A stretch of 64,000 bases of DNA from Kocuria tytonis (GTDB lineage Bacteria; Actinomycetota; Actinomycetes; Actinomycetales; Micrococcaceae), in contig NZ_PNJG02000002.1 of NCBI RefSeq assembly GCF_003226895.2, forward strand, positions 248,001-312,000, written 5' to 3'. Under the pieces are notes generated by a model. That model worked only from the letters and a program-made list of their open reading frames with translations, did no database searches and had not been told where the DNA came from. Positions 1 through 7,877 of this stretch are shown in pieces. A program made the translations under genes and the position numbers. Every line of letters starts with the position of its first letter. Positions within the stretch are counted from its first letter, which is position 1.

Positions 1-2
1 AG

Positions 3-47
3 CGCCCCGGGGATCGTCTCGACCTCAGCGACGCGATCCCCGGGGCG
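3..47. terminator. Strong hairpin, probable terminator
   Basis: A perfect 14-bp stem (CGCCCCGGGGATCG at 3-16 against its complement at 34-47) encloses a 17-base loop. It probably ends a gene lying left of the window or the minus-strand dehydrogenase at 200-958. There is no T-run, which is common for terminators in high-GC actinobacteria. Confidence 0.6.
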
Positions 48-56
48 TCCCGCGCA

Positions 57-80
57 GGCCGGAGCCTCGCAGCTCCGGCC
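57..80. terminator. Second stacked hairpin
   Basis: A perfect 9-bp stem, GGCCGGAGC (57-65) with GCTCCGGCC (72-80), encloses a 6-base loop. It sits directly after the hairpin at 3-47. Confidence 0.5.
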
Positions 81-84
81 ACAT

Positions 85-131
85 CACGACGATGCCTCGT
101 CGCAGAGCACCCGCGGCGAGGCATCGTCGTG
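85..131. terminator. Third stacked hairpin
   Basis: A perfect 15-bp stem, CACGACGATGCCTCG at 85-99 with its complement at 117-131, encloses a 17-base loop. The arm resembles the dispersed GACGACGCCG motif. With the two preceding hairpins it makes a run of three strong inverted repeats downstream of the minus-strand gene ending at 200. Confidence 0.5.
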
Positions 132-199
132 CACGGAGCCGTGCGGCGTCGTCGCCCGGGACCGTGTGGTCGGGCGCGGCGGCCGCGCGGCGGCGCGGA

Positions 200-958
200 T
201 CAGCGCGGCGCCATGCGCAGGGCGCCGTCCATGCGGATGGTCTCGCCGTTGAGGTAGTCGTGCTCCACGATCATCCCGGCCAGCAGCGCGAACTCCGCGG
301 GCTGCGCCAGGCGGTGCGGGAACGGCACGGACTCCGCGAGCGCGGAGCGGTAGTCCTCCCCCACGCTGCCGAGCATGGGGGTGTCCACGATGCCGGGGGC
401 AATGGTCATCATGCGCACACCGCGCGAGGAGAGGTCACGTGCGGCCGCGATGGTCAGGGAGTGCACCCCGCCCTTGGACGCCGCGTACGCCGCCTGTCCG
501 ATCTGGCCCTCGAACGCCGCCACGGACGCGGTGTTGATCACGAGCCCGCGCTGCCCGGCCTCGTCCACCGGATCCTCCGCGGTCATCACCTCGGCCGCGA
601 GCGCGAGCACGGTGAACGTGCCCACCAGGTTGATGCGCACCACGCGGTCGAACAGGGCGAGGTCGTGCACACCGTTGCGGCCCACCACGCGCGCGGACGG
701 CCCGATGCCCGCGCAGTTCACCACGGTGCGCAGCGGCGCGATCTCCGCGGCCCGGGCGACGGCGGCCCGCACCTGCTCCTCGTTGGTCACGTCCGCGGCC
801 ACGTACGTGAGCCCCTCGACCTCCGGTGCCTTCTCGATGCCGCCCGGAAGGTCGATGCCCACGACCTTAGCGCCGCGGGAGATGAGCTCCGCGGCGGTGG
901 CCGCCCCCAGCCCCGAGGCCGCCCCCGTGACGATCGCCGATGTTCCCGTGATGTCCAT
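200..958 (-). CDS. SDR dehydrogenase, 3-hydroxyacyl-CoA dehydrogenase type II-like
   Basis: Short-chain dehydrogenase of 252 residues. It has the NAD-binding TGAASGLG motif near the N-terminus, an NCAGIG motif after strand 4, the catalytic Ser (NTASVAAF) and the YAASKGG Tyr/Lys pair. The long insert after the MTAED segment and the overall sequence resemble type II 3-hydroxyacyl-CoA dehydrogenases (HSD17B10 group), which oxidise 3-hydroxyacyl-CoA in fatty-acid or branched-chain breakdown. The ATG at 958 is chosen because a GGAG-type site precedes it; a longer upstream frame has no such support. It diverges from the acyl-CoA synthetase at 1208, which fits a shared lipid or acyl-CoA role (inference). 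A TACGAT box at 1018-1023 is a possible -10. Confidence 0.85.
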   Translation of the reverse strand: MDITGTSAIVTGAASGLGAATAAELISRGAKVVGIDLPGGIEKAPEVEGLTYVAADVTNEEQVRAAVARAAEIAPLRTVVNCAGIGPSARVVGRNGVHDLALFDRVVRINLVGTFTVLALAAEVMTAEDPVDEAGQRGLVINTASVAAFEGQIGQAAYAASKGGVHSLTIAAARDLSSRGVRMMTIAPGIVDTPMLGSVGEDYRSALAESVPFPHRLAQPAEFALLAGMIVEHDYLNGETIRMDGALRMAPR

Positions 959-1099
959 GTCCGCTCCTGCCGTTGTGATGCGCGGCGCACGACGCCGCTC
1001 GGTTGCTGTCCCGGCCGATCGTACGGGGCCGGGATCGCCATGTTCTTTGTACCCCGATATTTTCAGTGACACGCACCACACACGCCCTGCCCGGTGCAG

Positions 1100-1120
1100 T
1101 ACCGTGAGAAAAAGTTCTCA
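1100..1120 (+). promoter_or_regulatory. Possible promoter and palindromic operator before the acyl-CoA synthetase
   Basis: A TACCGT box at 1100-1105 could be a -10 element. It overlaps the palindrome TGAGAA-AAAG-TTCTCA (1105-1120), which would lie over the transcription start. This is the geometry of a repressor site; the regulator is unknown. Confidence 0.35.
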
Positions 1121-1207
1121 TCCGGACCTCGCGCGGCCGCACCGCCCCGCTGAACACCGTGGTTCACGGGCGCGGCACGGGGGTCCCCGCACTGGAACGA
1201 GGATCCC

Positions 1208-3247
1208 ATGAGTGAGACCGCCGCACCCCAGCCCTCCGCGTCCGAGCAGCCCGGCAGCGGACGCTCCGTCACCGAGCGCTTCCGCGCCGCGCGGGACCAG
1301 CTGCTGCGCCTGCGCACGGACCTGGACGCCGCCCACGCCGAGTTCGAGTGGCCGCGCTTCGAGCACTTCAACTTCGCGCTGGACTGGTTCGACGCCCTCG
1401 GTGCCGGCGAGGAAGCGGACCGCGAGGCCCTCGTGATCGTGGAGGAGGACGGCACCCAGACCCGCCGCACGTACTCCCAGCTCTCCCGCCGTTCCTCGCA
1501 GCTGGCCACCTGGTTGCGGGCGCGGGGCGTGCAGCGTGGGGACCGGGTGATCCTCATGCTCGGCAACCAGGTGGAGCTCTGGGAGACCATGCTCGCGTGC
1601 ACCAAACTGGGCGCACCCATGATCCCCACCACCGTGATGCTCGGGGAGAACGACCTCCGGGACCGCGTGGAGCGCGGCAACGCCTCGTGGGTGGTCACCT
1701 CCCACAGCAACGCGCTCAAGTTCGCGGACGTGCCCGGCGACTTCACGATCATCCAGGTCCCGGACCAGCCGGACCACCGCGTGCGCCCCACCTCCGGGGC
1801 CTTTGCCTCCGCCAACCCAGCCGCGGACGACGACGCCGGCCCGGCCGGTTCCGCGGGCCCCGGCGCCTCCGGGGGCGCCGCCTCGTCCGCCTCCGGCGCG
1901 GACTCCTCCTCGGACGCCACCCCGGGGGATGCCGCGAGCACCGCAACCGGTGCGGGCGGTGGGGACGGCGGCGCAGCGGCGTCGTCGTCCGGGAACGTGG
2001 AGCTGGCGCCGATCGGTGCGCACCGCGTGCTGGACTACGCGCGGTCCTTCGACGGGCCGGAGACGTTCGAGGTGCTCGAGCCCTCGCCCGCGGACGCCAC
2101 GCTGCTGCTGTACTTCACGTCCGGGACCACGTCCCTGCCCAAGCTCGTGGAGCACACGAACACGTCCTACCCGGTGGGGCACCTGTCCACGATGTACTGG
2201 ATCGGCCTGGAGCCCGGGGACGTGCACCTGAACGTGGCGTCGCCGGGGTGGGCCAAGCATGCATGGTCCAACTTCTTCGCGCCGTTCATCGCCGGTGCCA
2301 CCGTGTTCCTCTACAACTACACGCGCTTCAACGCCGTGGCGCTGATGGATCAGATGGAGCGCGAGCACGTGACCTCGTTCTGTGCGCCGCCCACCGTCTG
2401 GCGCATGCTGATCCAGTCGGACCTGAGCCACCTGAAGAACCCGCCGCGCAAGACCGTGTCCGCGGGTGAGCCGCTGAACCCGGAGATCATCTCGCGCGTG
2501 AAGGCCGCCTGGGGCACGGACATCCGGGACGGGTTCGGGCAGACGGAGTCCTCCCTGCAGATCGCCAACACCCCGGGCATGCCCGTGAAGCCCGGATCCA
2601 TGGGGCGGGCGCTGCCGGGCTACGACGTGGTGCTGATCGACCCGAACACGGACCAGGAGAGCGAGACCGAGGGCGAGCTATGCCTGCGGCTGGACCCGCG
2701 GCCGATCGGGCTGACCCCCGGCTACCACGGGGACCCGCAGAAGACCGCGGACGCGTTCCGGGACGGCGTCTACCACACGGGCGACGTGGTCTCGCGGGAC
2801 GCCAGCGGGGTGTTCACGTACGTGGGCCGCGCGGACGACGTGTTCAAGGCTTCCGACTACCGGCTCTCTCCGTTCGAGCTGGAGTCCGTGGTGATCGAGC
2901 ACCCCGCCGTGGTGGAGGTGGCCGTGGTCCCCTCCCCGGACCCCATCCGCCTGGCGGTGCCCAAGGCGTACGTGGTGCTCGCGGACGGCCACAAGCCCAC
3001 CGCGGAGACCGCCGAGAGCATCCTGCACCACTGCCGCGTGAACCTCGCCCCGTACAAGCGCATCCGCCGGCTGGAGTTCGCCGAGCTGCCCAAGACCATC
3101 TCCGGCAAGATCCGCCGGGTGGAGCTGCGCCGCCGGGAGTCGTTGCTGCACCCGGACACGCTGGGGGACGCCGAGGCGGCGTCGGGCGGGTCCGGCGAGT
3201 CCGTGGAGTACGCGGACACGGACTTCCCGTCGCTGCGGGGTGAGTGA
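1208..3247 (+). CDS. AMP-forming acyl-CoA synthetase with low-complexity insert
   Basis: ANL-superfamily adenylating enzyme of 679 residues that should activate a carboxylic acid to acyl-AMP and then acyl-CoA. Visible motifs are the P-loop YFTSGTTSLPK (about residue 304), GFGQTES in the A5 region, YHTGDV and the GRADDVFK hinge, and the C-terminal PKTISGKIRR with the catalytic lysine. The layout resembles medium-chain (ACSM-type) or acetyl-CoA synthetase relatives. An Ala/Gly/Ser/Asp-rich stretch of about 65 residues (roughly 195-260) is inserted before the P-loop. It carries two copies of the GACGACGCCG/CGGCGTCGTC motif and is not expected in the family. The ATG has a GAGG site upstream. The next gene overlaps by four bases, so the two are probably co-translated. 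Confidence 0.88.
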   Translation: MSETAAPQPSASEQPGSGRSVTERFRAARDQLLRLRTDLDAAHAEFEWPRFEHFNFALDWFDALGAGEEADREALVIVEEDGTQTRRTYSQLSRRSSQLATWLRARGVQRGDRVILMLGNQVELWETMLACTKLGAPMIPTTVMLGENDLRDRVERGNASWVVTSHSNALKFADVPGDFTIIQVPDQPDHRVRPTSGAFASANPAADDDAGPAGSAGPGASGGAASSASGADSSSDATPGDAASTATGAGGGDGGAAASSSGNVELAPIGAHRVLDYARSFDGPETFEVLEPSPADATLLLYFTSGTTSLPKLVEHTNTSYPVGHLSTMYWIGLEPGDVHLNVASPGWAKHAWSNFFAPFIAGATVFLYNYTRFNAVALMDQMEREHVTSFCAPPTVWRMLIQSDLSHLKNPPRKTVSAGEPLNPEIISRVKAAWGTDIRDGFGQTESSLQIANTPGMPVKPGSMGRALPGYDVVLIDPNTDQESETEGELCLRLDPRPIGLTPGYHGDPQKTADAFRDGVYHTGDVVSRDASGVFTYVGRADDVFKASDYRLSPFELESVVIEHPAVVEVAVVPSPDPIRLAVPKAYVVLADGHKPTAETAESILHHCRVNLAPYKRIRRLEFAELPKTISGKIRRVELRRRESLLHPDTLGDAEAASGGSGESVEYADTDFPSLRGE

Positions 3248-3804
3248 GCTTGGTGGCTGACATCAGCTCGGTGTGGCACCGGGAGCTGACACCCGAGCAG
3301 ACCGACCAGCTGGGGCAGCTCTTCGATGCGGAGTACGGAACCGACGAGGGGCCGTGGAACCCTGACGCACCCTACGGCTACGCTCCCGCCGAGCTGCACG
3401 TCATGGCAGTGGAGGGCGGGAGGGTCGTGGGTCACGTGGGCACCCAGCGGCGGATGATTTCCGTGGGTGACCACGAAGTGCTGGTTGCAGGAACAGGCGG
3501 AGTGCTGGTCTCCCCCTCGCATCGGGGCCAGGGCCTTGGTGCGCGGCTGCTCGTTGCGGCGCAGGACGCCGCCCGATCCATTGCACCGGCCCACTACGGA
3601 TACCTCGGTTGTCGAGAGGAGGTAGTCCCGTTCTACGAGTCGTGCGGGTACAAGCGCATTGAGGTCACCGAGCGATTCCGTTCCCGCGACGGTTCCAGCC
3701 AAACGGTGGAAGAAACAGGCGCCCCGGTGATGGTGTGTTCTGAAACGCGCGATGTGGGCACCTGGCCGCAGGGCAATGTCGATCTTCGAGGTCGCTGCTG
3801 GTGA
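3244..3804 (+). CDS. GNAT acetyltransferase, AAC(2')/NodA-like
   Basis: Acetyl- or acyltransferase of 186 residues starting at a GTG that overlaps the stop of the acyl-CoA synthetase. The acetyl-CoA binding motif is VSPSHRGQGLGARLL (about residues 93-107). The pattern HVMAVEGGRVVGHVG, then GYLGCREEVVPFYESCGY, then a C-terminal DLRG resembles aminoglycoside 2'-N-acetyltransferases and NodA-like acyltransferases (family knowledge). The substrate cannot be read from sequence. Coupling to an acyl-CoA synthetase allows an acyl-CoA donor rather than acetyl-CoA (inference). It converges on another GNAT gene at 3841. Confidence 0.75.
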   Translation: MSLVADISSVWHRELTPEQTDQLGQLFDAEYGTDEGPWNPDAPYGYAPAELHVMAVEGGRVVGHVGTQRRMISVGDHEVLVAGTGGVLVSPSHRGQGLGARLLVAAQDAARSIAPAHYGYLGCREEVVPFYESCGYKRIEVTERFRSRDGSSQTVEETGAPVMVCSETRDVGTWPQGNVDLRGRCW

Positions 3805-3840
3805 TTCCCTGCAGTGCTCCCGCGGAGCGAGCGGTCCGTG

Positions 3841-4335
3841 TCACCCCGCCTTCCACACCATGACCCCGTCATGCTCTCGTCCGGGGACCGCTAAGAACCC
3901 TTCGGACTCATAGAGGTCTCTCGCGCGGTTGCCGTCCTCCACGGAGAGGCTGACGCGGTCGTGCCCGCGAGCGGCGCTCTCCGCGAGAAGTCGTCGGAGC
4001 AGACGACGTCCGTGCCCGGCACCCCGGCGTTCGGGGGCCACCCACAGACTGGCTTCCGGAACGTCAGCGGCAACGAACCCGTACCCGGGGTTCCCCGTGC
4101 CCAGGAACTGCGCCCAGGCCACGCCGACGACGCCCGAAGGGTCCACCATGATGAAGCCGAAGTCTCCGCGCTCAGGTTCGAACACCGTGTAGTGGGCGAT
4201 TGCGGGATCGGCAAGAACCTCCTCGCGCGAAAAGCGTTCTCCGCGCCAGTTCACGTTGCCCAGGGTGGCCGCACGGAGAGCCTCGACGTCCCGACTCGAC
4301 AGAGGTCGGACCGACGAGAGGTCTTGATGGTTCAT
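3841..4335 (-). CDS. GNAT family N-acetyltransferase
   Basis: Protein of 164 residues with a clear acetyl-CoA motif, LWVAPERRGAGHGRRLLRRL, in the second half, followed by the VEDGNRARDLYESEGF motif typical of small-molecule or protein acetyltransferases. The ATG at 4335 has an AAGGAG site 7-8 bases upstream; the longer upstream frame lacks this. The gene diverges from the unknown gene at 4444 and converges on the GNAT gene at 3244. The substrate is unknown. Confidence 0.8.
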   Translation of the reverse strand: MNHQDLSSVRPLSSRDVEALRAATLGNVNWRGERFSREEVLADPAIAHYTVFEPERGDFGFIMVDPSGVVGVAWAQFLGTGNPGYGFVAADVPEASLWVAPERRGAGHGRRLLRRLLAESAARGHDRVSLSVEDGNRARDLYESEGFLAVPGREHDGVMVWKAG

Positions 4336-4443
4336 GGGACACTCCTTCAGGGATCGTGAGGCCCCATCGGTGAGGCACTTATCAACGAGCCCAAGACTCG
4401 ACCGTTCCGCCCTGCCCCCCACTCGTAGCACGGAGAATCATCC

Positions 4444-4947
4444 ATGGGAAAGACCCACAACTTCTACCACCGGGCGTGCGATGTCGCCGCCGGGGAGAAC
4501 ATCGTGGGGATCACCGTGGCGGAGGACGGACGGGTGGCACTGGAGTACGGCGAGTTCCCGGAGAACCTGCGGTGCAACTGGGCGGGGTTCCTCTACGACC
4601 TGTCGCTGACTCCTGCAGTGCTCGACGACCTGCACCCGGACCTCCGGGTCGTCTCGGCGCACCTGCAGGAGGGGTACGGGCACGTCGTGGTCTCGGACGG
4701 CACCGCGCGGCGTGAGTACCGCTGCGAGATCGTGGCCGTGGACCGCGGGCCCGTGTCCCTCGAGATCCTCCCCTTCGATCCGGCCGTCGAACCGCAACGT
4801 GGCAGCGCCTACTGGGACGGTCTGACCCCCACGGGCTTCATGGAGGAGCTGAGAGGCAACTTCCCCGATGGGGAGCCCCTGGGGCCGTACCTGAACTCGG
4901 TGCGAGCACCGCGCCGCCCGACCGCCGAAGGGGGGCGTCGGGCGTAG
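4444..4947 (+). CDS. Protein of unknown function
   Basis: A 167-residue soluble, acidic protein that I do not recognise. It begins MGKTHNFYHRACDVAAGENIVG and has aromatic-rich segments (NWAGFLYDLSL, SAYWDGLTPTGFMEEL) but no signal peptide, membrane span or known catalytic motif. A GGAG element upstream supports the ATG. It is followed by a hairpin with the GACGACGC motif and then a permease gene; no functional link is evident. Confidence 0.6.
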   Translation: MGKTHNFYHRACDVAAGENIVGITVAEDGRVALEYGEFPENLRCNWAGFLYDLSLTPAVLDDLHPDLRVVSAHLQEGYGHVVVSDGTARREYRCEIVAVDRGPVSLEILPFDPAVEPQRGSAYWDGLTPTGFMEELRGNFPDGEPLGPYLNSVRAPRRPTAEGGRRA

Positions 4948-4956
4948 GCTGGCCCG

Positions 4957-4982
4957 GCGTCGTCGCCCCCGGATGACGACGC
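4957..4982. terminator. GACGACGC-type hairpin between genes
   Basis: GCGTCGTC (4957-4964) and GACGACGC (4975-4982) form an 8-bp stem with a 10-base loop. It lies between the unknown gene and the GTG of the permease, so it could be a terminator or part of the permease leader. It is one case where the dispersed motif appears as an inverted pair. Confidence 0.5.
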
Positions 4983-5010
4983 GATCATCCCCTCGCCCCG
5001 AAAGGCCCCC

Positions 5011-6081
5011 GTGAGGACCACCGCGCCCGTCAAAACCCCCGAGACCGCCACCCCCGAGAATCGGATGGGCTGGGTGGGACTCGCGCTCACCCTGGGGATC
5101 CTGGTGGCCGGGCTGCTGTGGGCCAAGTGGCTCCCGTACGACCTCAAGGCCCACAAGCTAGCCGAAACCGGTGTGTGGGACGGCAAGGCCATCTTCGGCG
5201 CAGCCGGTGCCACGCCCTCTTGGCAGGGCACGTTCGACTTCACCGTGGTCTACCTCAAGGCCGTGTGGAAGGCCGCACTCGTGGCGCTGCTCGTAGCCGC
5301 CGCACTGGAGTCCCTCGTGCCGCGCCGCTGGCTGCTGGGCGCGCTGAGCCGCCGAACCTCCTGGGGACAAGGCGTTTCCGGCGCCCTGCTGGCGCTGCCC
5401 AGCATGATGTGCACATGCTGCACGGCCCCCGTGGCCATCGGTCTGCGCCGCTCCGGCGCGCCCGCGGGCGCGACCGTGGCCTACTGGCTGGCCAACCCCC
5501 TGCTCAACCCCGCGGTGCTCGTGTTCCTGGGGCTCACCCTGTCCTGGCCGTTCGTGACCACTCGCGTGGTGGTCGGCATCGTGGTGGTGCTGATCGCGGC
5601 CGTGCTCGTGAGCCGACGCTTCTCCACCGTGCAGGTCGAGACCCCCGAGGCCCTGCCCTCCGACCCGCGAACGTGGGGCGAGATGCTCTCCCGCTTCGGC
5701 AGGGCACTTGGCCGCTACCTGATGGTCCTGGTCCCGGAGTACGTGCTCCTGGTGGTGCTCGTCGGGTTCTTCTCCGGGTGGCTCTCGGACTTCGCGGCCC
5801 TGAGCCAGCACGCCGGGCCGCTCGCACTGCTCCTGGTGGGCGTGATCGGTGCGGCACTGGTGATCCCCACGGGCGGCGAGATCCCCGTGGTCGTGGGTCT
5901 CACCGCCGCAGGCGCCGGCTACGGCGTGGCCGGGGTCCTCCTCATCACCCTGCCCGGGCTGAGCATTCCGTCCATCGTGATGGTCGCCCGCCACTTCGGG
6001 ATCCGCACCACCCTGCTCGTCACCGGGTGGGTCGTGGTGGGCGGCCTGCTGGCGGCCGGGCTGCTCGTGGCGCTGACCTGA
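5011..6081 (+). CDS. YraQ/ArsP-like membrane permease
   Basis: Integral membrane protein of 356 residues with about eight hydrophobic segments. The cysteine-rich CTCCTAPVAIGLRRSGAP motif in the middle, followed by YWLANPLLNPAVLVFLGL, is characteristic of the predicted permease family that includes YraQ and the organoarsenical efflux protein ArsP. Vicinal cysteines in such proteins suggest binding or export of a thiophilic compound (inference). A second conserved element, PTGGEIPVVVGL, lies in the C-terminal half. Translation starts at GTG. The stop codon merges directly with a GACGACGCCG hairpin. Confidence 0.75.
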   Translation: MRTTAPVKTPETATPENRMGWVGLALTLGILVAGLLWAKWLPYDLKAHKLAETGVWDGKAIFGAAGATPSWQGTFDFTVVYLKAVWKAALVALLVAAALESLVPRRWLLGALSRRTSWGQGVSGALLALPSMMCTCCTAPVAIGLRRSGAPAGATVAYWLANPLLNPAVLVFLGLTLSWPFVTTRVVVGIVVVLIAAVLVSRRFSTVQVETPEALPSDPRTWGEMLSRFGRALGRYLMVLVPEYVLLVVLVGFFSGWLSDFAALSQHAGPLALLLVGVIGAALVIPTGGEIPVVVGLTAAGAGYGVAGVLLITLPGLSIPSIVMVARHFGIRTTLLVTGWVVVGGLLAAGLLVALT

Positions 6082-6109
6082 CGACGCCGCCCGCACCCGT
6101 CAGGCGTCG
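6082..6109 (+). terminator. Terminator hairpin after the permease gene
   Basis: CGACGCC (6082-6088) pairs with GGCGTCG (6103-6109). The hairpin begins right after the stop codon, and the left arm belongs to a GACGACGCCGC motif copy. Confidence 0.55.
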
Positions 6110-6156
6110 GCTCGCCTTGGCGCACACCACCCCGTGCCGTGACTGTACCTCGGGGG

Positions 6157-6162
6157 TATCGT
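6157..6162 (+). promoter_or_regulatory. -10 box for leaderless transcript
   Basis: TATCGT ends 7 bases before the ATG at 6170, so transcription would begin at or beside the start codon. No ribosome-binding site is present. Confidence 0.5.
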
Positions 6163-6169
6163 CCCTGAC

Positions 6170-6550
6170 ATGGATGACTCCAGCGTGGGTGCTCTCATCG
6201 GCATCGTCATGTCCGTCGTGGTGCTCGGCGTGATCTTCACGGTCACCCGCATGGGAGCCAACGGGGACATGGGGCGGAACGGGGCCGTGGGCATCCGCAC
6301 TAAATCCACGCAGCGCAGCGACGAGGCGTGGCGCGCCGGTCACGCCGCAGCCTTCCCCGTGGTCAGAACCGCGTGTCTCGTGGTCCTGGTCCTCGACCTG
6401 GTGTGTCTGGCTCTGGTCTTCCTGGGACCCGCAGGTCTGGTCCCGTGGCTCGGGATCATCCCACTGGCCGGAATTCTGGTGGCGGTGGTCTTCATGGCGC
6501 GTGCCGCCAAGAAGGGGGCCGACGCCGCTCCTCGAGCTCCGCACCCGTGA
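6170..6550 (+). CDS. SdpI-like small membrane protein
   Basis: Protein of 126 residues with three hydrophobic segments. The motif VGIRTKSTQRSDEAWRAGHAAAFP between the first and second segments matches the conserved part of the SdpI/YhfL family, whose best-known member gives immunity to the SdpC toxin in Bacillus subtilis (family knowledge). No SdpC-like toxin gene lies nearby, so the role here is open. It appears to be a leaderless transcript. Confidence 0.7.
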   Translation: MDDSSVGALIGIVMSVVVLGVIFTVTRMGANGDMGRNGAVGIRTKSTQRSDEAWRAGHAAAFPVVRTACLVVLVLDLVCLALVFLGPAGLVPWLGIIPLAGILVAVVFMARAAKKGADAAPRAPHP

Positions 6551-6689
6551 GCACTCGCGCCTGCGGGTCACCGCCACGACACCGCTAGCCGCCTCGCCGG
6601 GCAGGGCGACGGGACGCGGACCGGGGTGCGGTGAGGCACCCGGGCGCGGTGCGGCGCCGTCGTTCTCCGGGACGAGGGTGCGCGGTGCG

Positions 6690-7451
6690 TCAACCCGCGA
6701 TGAGCGCGTAGATCCCGCCCAGGAACACCACCCCGTACGCCGAACCCGCGATCAGCTGCGACCACGTGTGGGCGCGCAGCACGCGGCGGCTCACGCACAC
6801 CGCGAGCGCTACCGGGATGAACAGCAGGCCCCACGGCCCCCATGTGACGGGCAGGATCACCGCGGTGCCGCCCATCATCATGCCGTGCACCGATATCTTC
6901 CACCGCGGGCTCACGAGGGCCACCACCGCGCTGGCCGCGAGCGTGGCCGTGAGCAGCCCCACGATCTCCACCGGGCCGTGGAACACCAGCGTGATCATGA
7001 GAAAGACCGCCACCAGGATGAACGTCCCGATCATCACCGGGCGGCGGTGCTCCTTGACGCTCACGTGGTGATCCGTGAGCACGCCGCGGCGGGCCAGCAC
7101 GGTGACCGTGGCGAGCGAGACTCCGCACACGGCAAGCGCGGCCGCCACGCCCCACAGCAGCGCGGCGAGGGTGCCGTGGCTGCTCCACGAGAGCACGACC
7201 AGCAGGGCGGCCAGCACGAGCGGGGCCTGGAAGACCTCGGAGAGGACGACCGCCCAGGTGGGTGCCCGTTCACCCGGGGCAGGGTCCGCGGATGCGGAGC
7301 CGGGGGCGTGGCCCGGACGGGCGGCGTTGCCCGGGGCCGTTGCCCGCGGCGTCGTGCGGCCGGGCCCGCTGCCCGCGCCGGAAGCACGGGACCCGGTGGC
7401 GTCGGCAGGGTCCGGGCGCAGCGGCGCCGTCGGCCCGTCGTGGCTGCTCAC
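6690..7451 (-). CDS. PAP2-like membrane protein
   Basis: A 253-residue protein with a disordered Pro/Ala/Gly-rich N-terminus (about 60 residues) and about six membrane segments. The C-terminal half has KISVHGMMMGG and SRRVLRAHTWSQLIAG, which resemble the C2 and C3 motifs of PAP2-type lipid phosphatases (SxxxH and the RxxxxxHxxxD-like end), although the last acidic residue is not evident. It may therefore be a degenerate or specialised member. The GTG at 7451 is chosen because it falls 7 bases after the stop of the upstream ABM gene, implying co-transcription. Confidence 0.6.
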   Translation of the reverse strand: MSSHDGPTAPLRPDPADATGSRASGAGSGPGRTTPRATAPGNAARPGHAPGSASADPAPGERAPTWAVVLSEVFQAPLVLAALLVVLSWSSHGTLAALLWGVAAALAVCGVSLATVTVLARRGVLTDHHVSVKEHRRPVMIGTFILVAVFLMITLVFHGPVEIVGLLTATLAASAVVALVSPRWKISVHGMMMGGTAVILPVTWGPWGLLFIPVALAVCVSRRVLRAHTWSQLIAGSAYGVVFLGGIYALIAG

Positions 7452-7458
7452 GCGCGGA

Positions 7459-7752
7459 TCAGACGTCGAGCGTCTCGTAGGTCTCGTGCTCGTTGTTCGC
7501 CAGGGCCGGGATCGCCTGCCCCACGCCGAACTGCGCGAAGTGCTCCGAGCCCACGTGCGCCTTGAACGCGGCCTTGTCCTGGTACACCTCGAAGATGCGG
7601 AACACGGTGGGCTCCTCCGGGCTCTGGTACGCCTGGTAGTAGAGGTTCCCGGGCTCCTCGCGCGAAGCGGGTGAGAGCTCGGCGAGCGCGGCACGCACGG
7701 TCTCCTCCTCGCCGGGCTTGGCGGTCCAGGTGGCGCTGCAGACAAAAGCCAT
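7459..7752 (-). CDS. ABM-domain monooxygenase (putative quinol monooxygenase)
   Basis: A 97-residue single-domain protein of the antibiotic biosynthesis monooxygenase fold (YgiN-like). Typical features are the N-terminal strand VCSATWTAKPGEEE, the NLYYQAYQSPEEPTVFRIFEVYQDKAAFKAH segment with the FxxxEVYxDxxAxxxH pattern, and a length near 100 residues. Such enzymes act without cofactors on quinol- or anthrone-like substrates, or serve as stress proteins. It is the first gene of a two-gene operon with the PAP2-like gene. Confidence 0.8.
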   Translation of the reverse strand: MAFVCSATWTAKPGEEETVRAALAELSPASREEPGNLYYQAYQSPEEPTVFRIFEVYQDKAAFKAHVGSEHFAQFGVGQAIPALANNEHETYETLDV

Positions 7753-7877
7753 GGGATGTCCCTTCTCGACGACGACGCCGGGTCCACCCGGCCCCGCTCA
7801 TGCTACCGACCCGCGGCGGGCGCCGTTCGGCCGCGACCGGTCCGGGCGGCGTCGTACCGCCCGGCGCGCCCGTTCGC

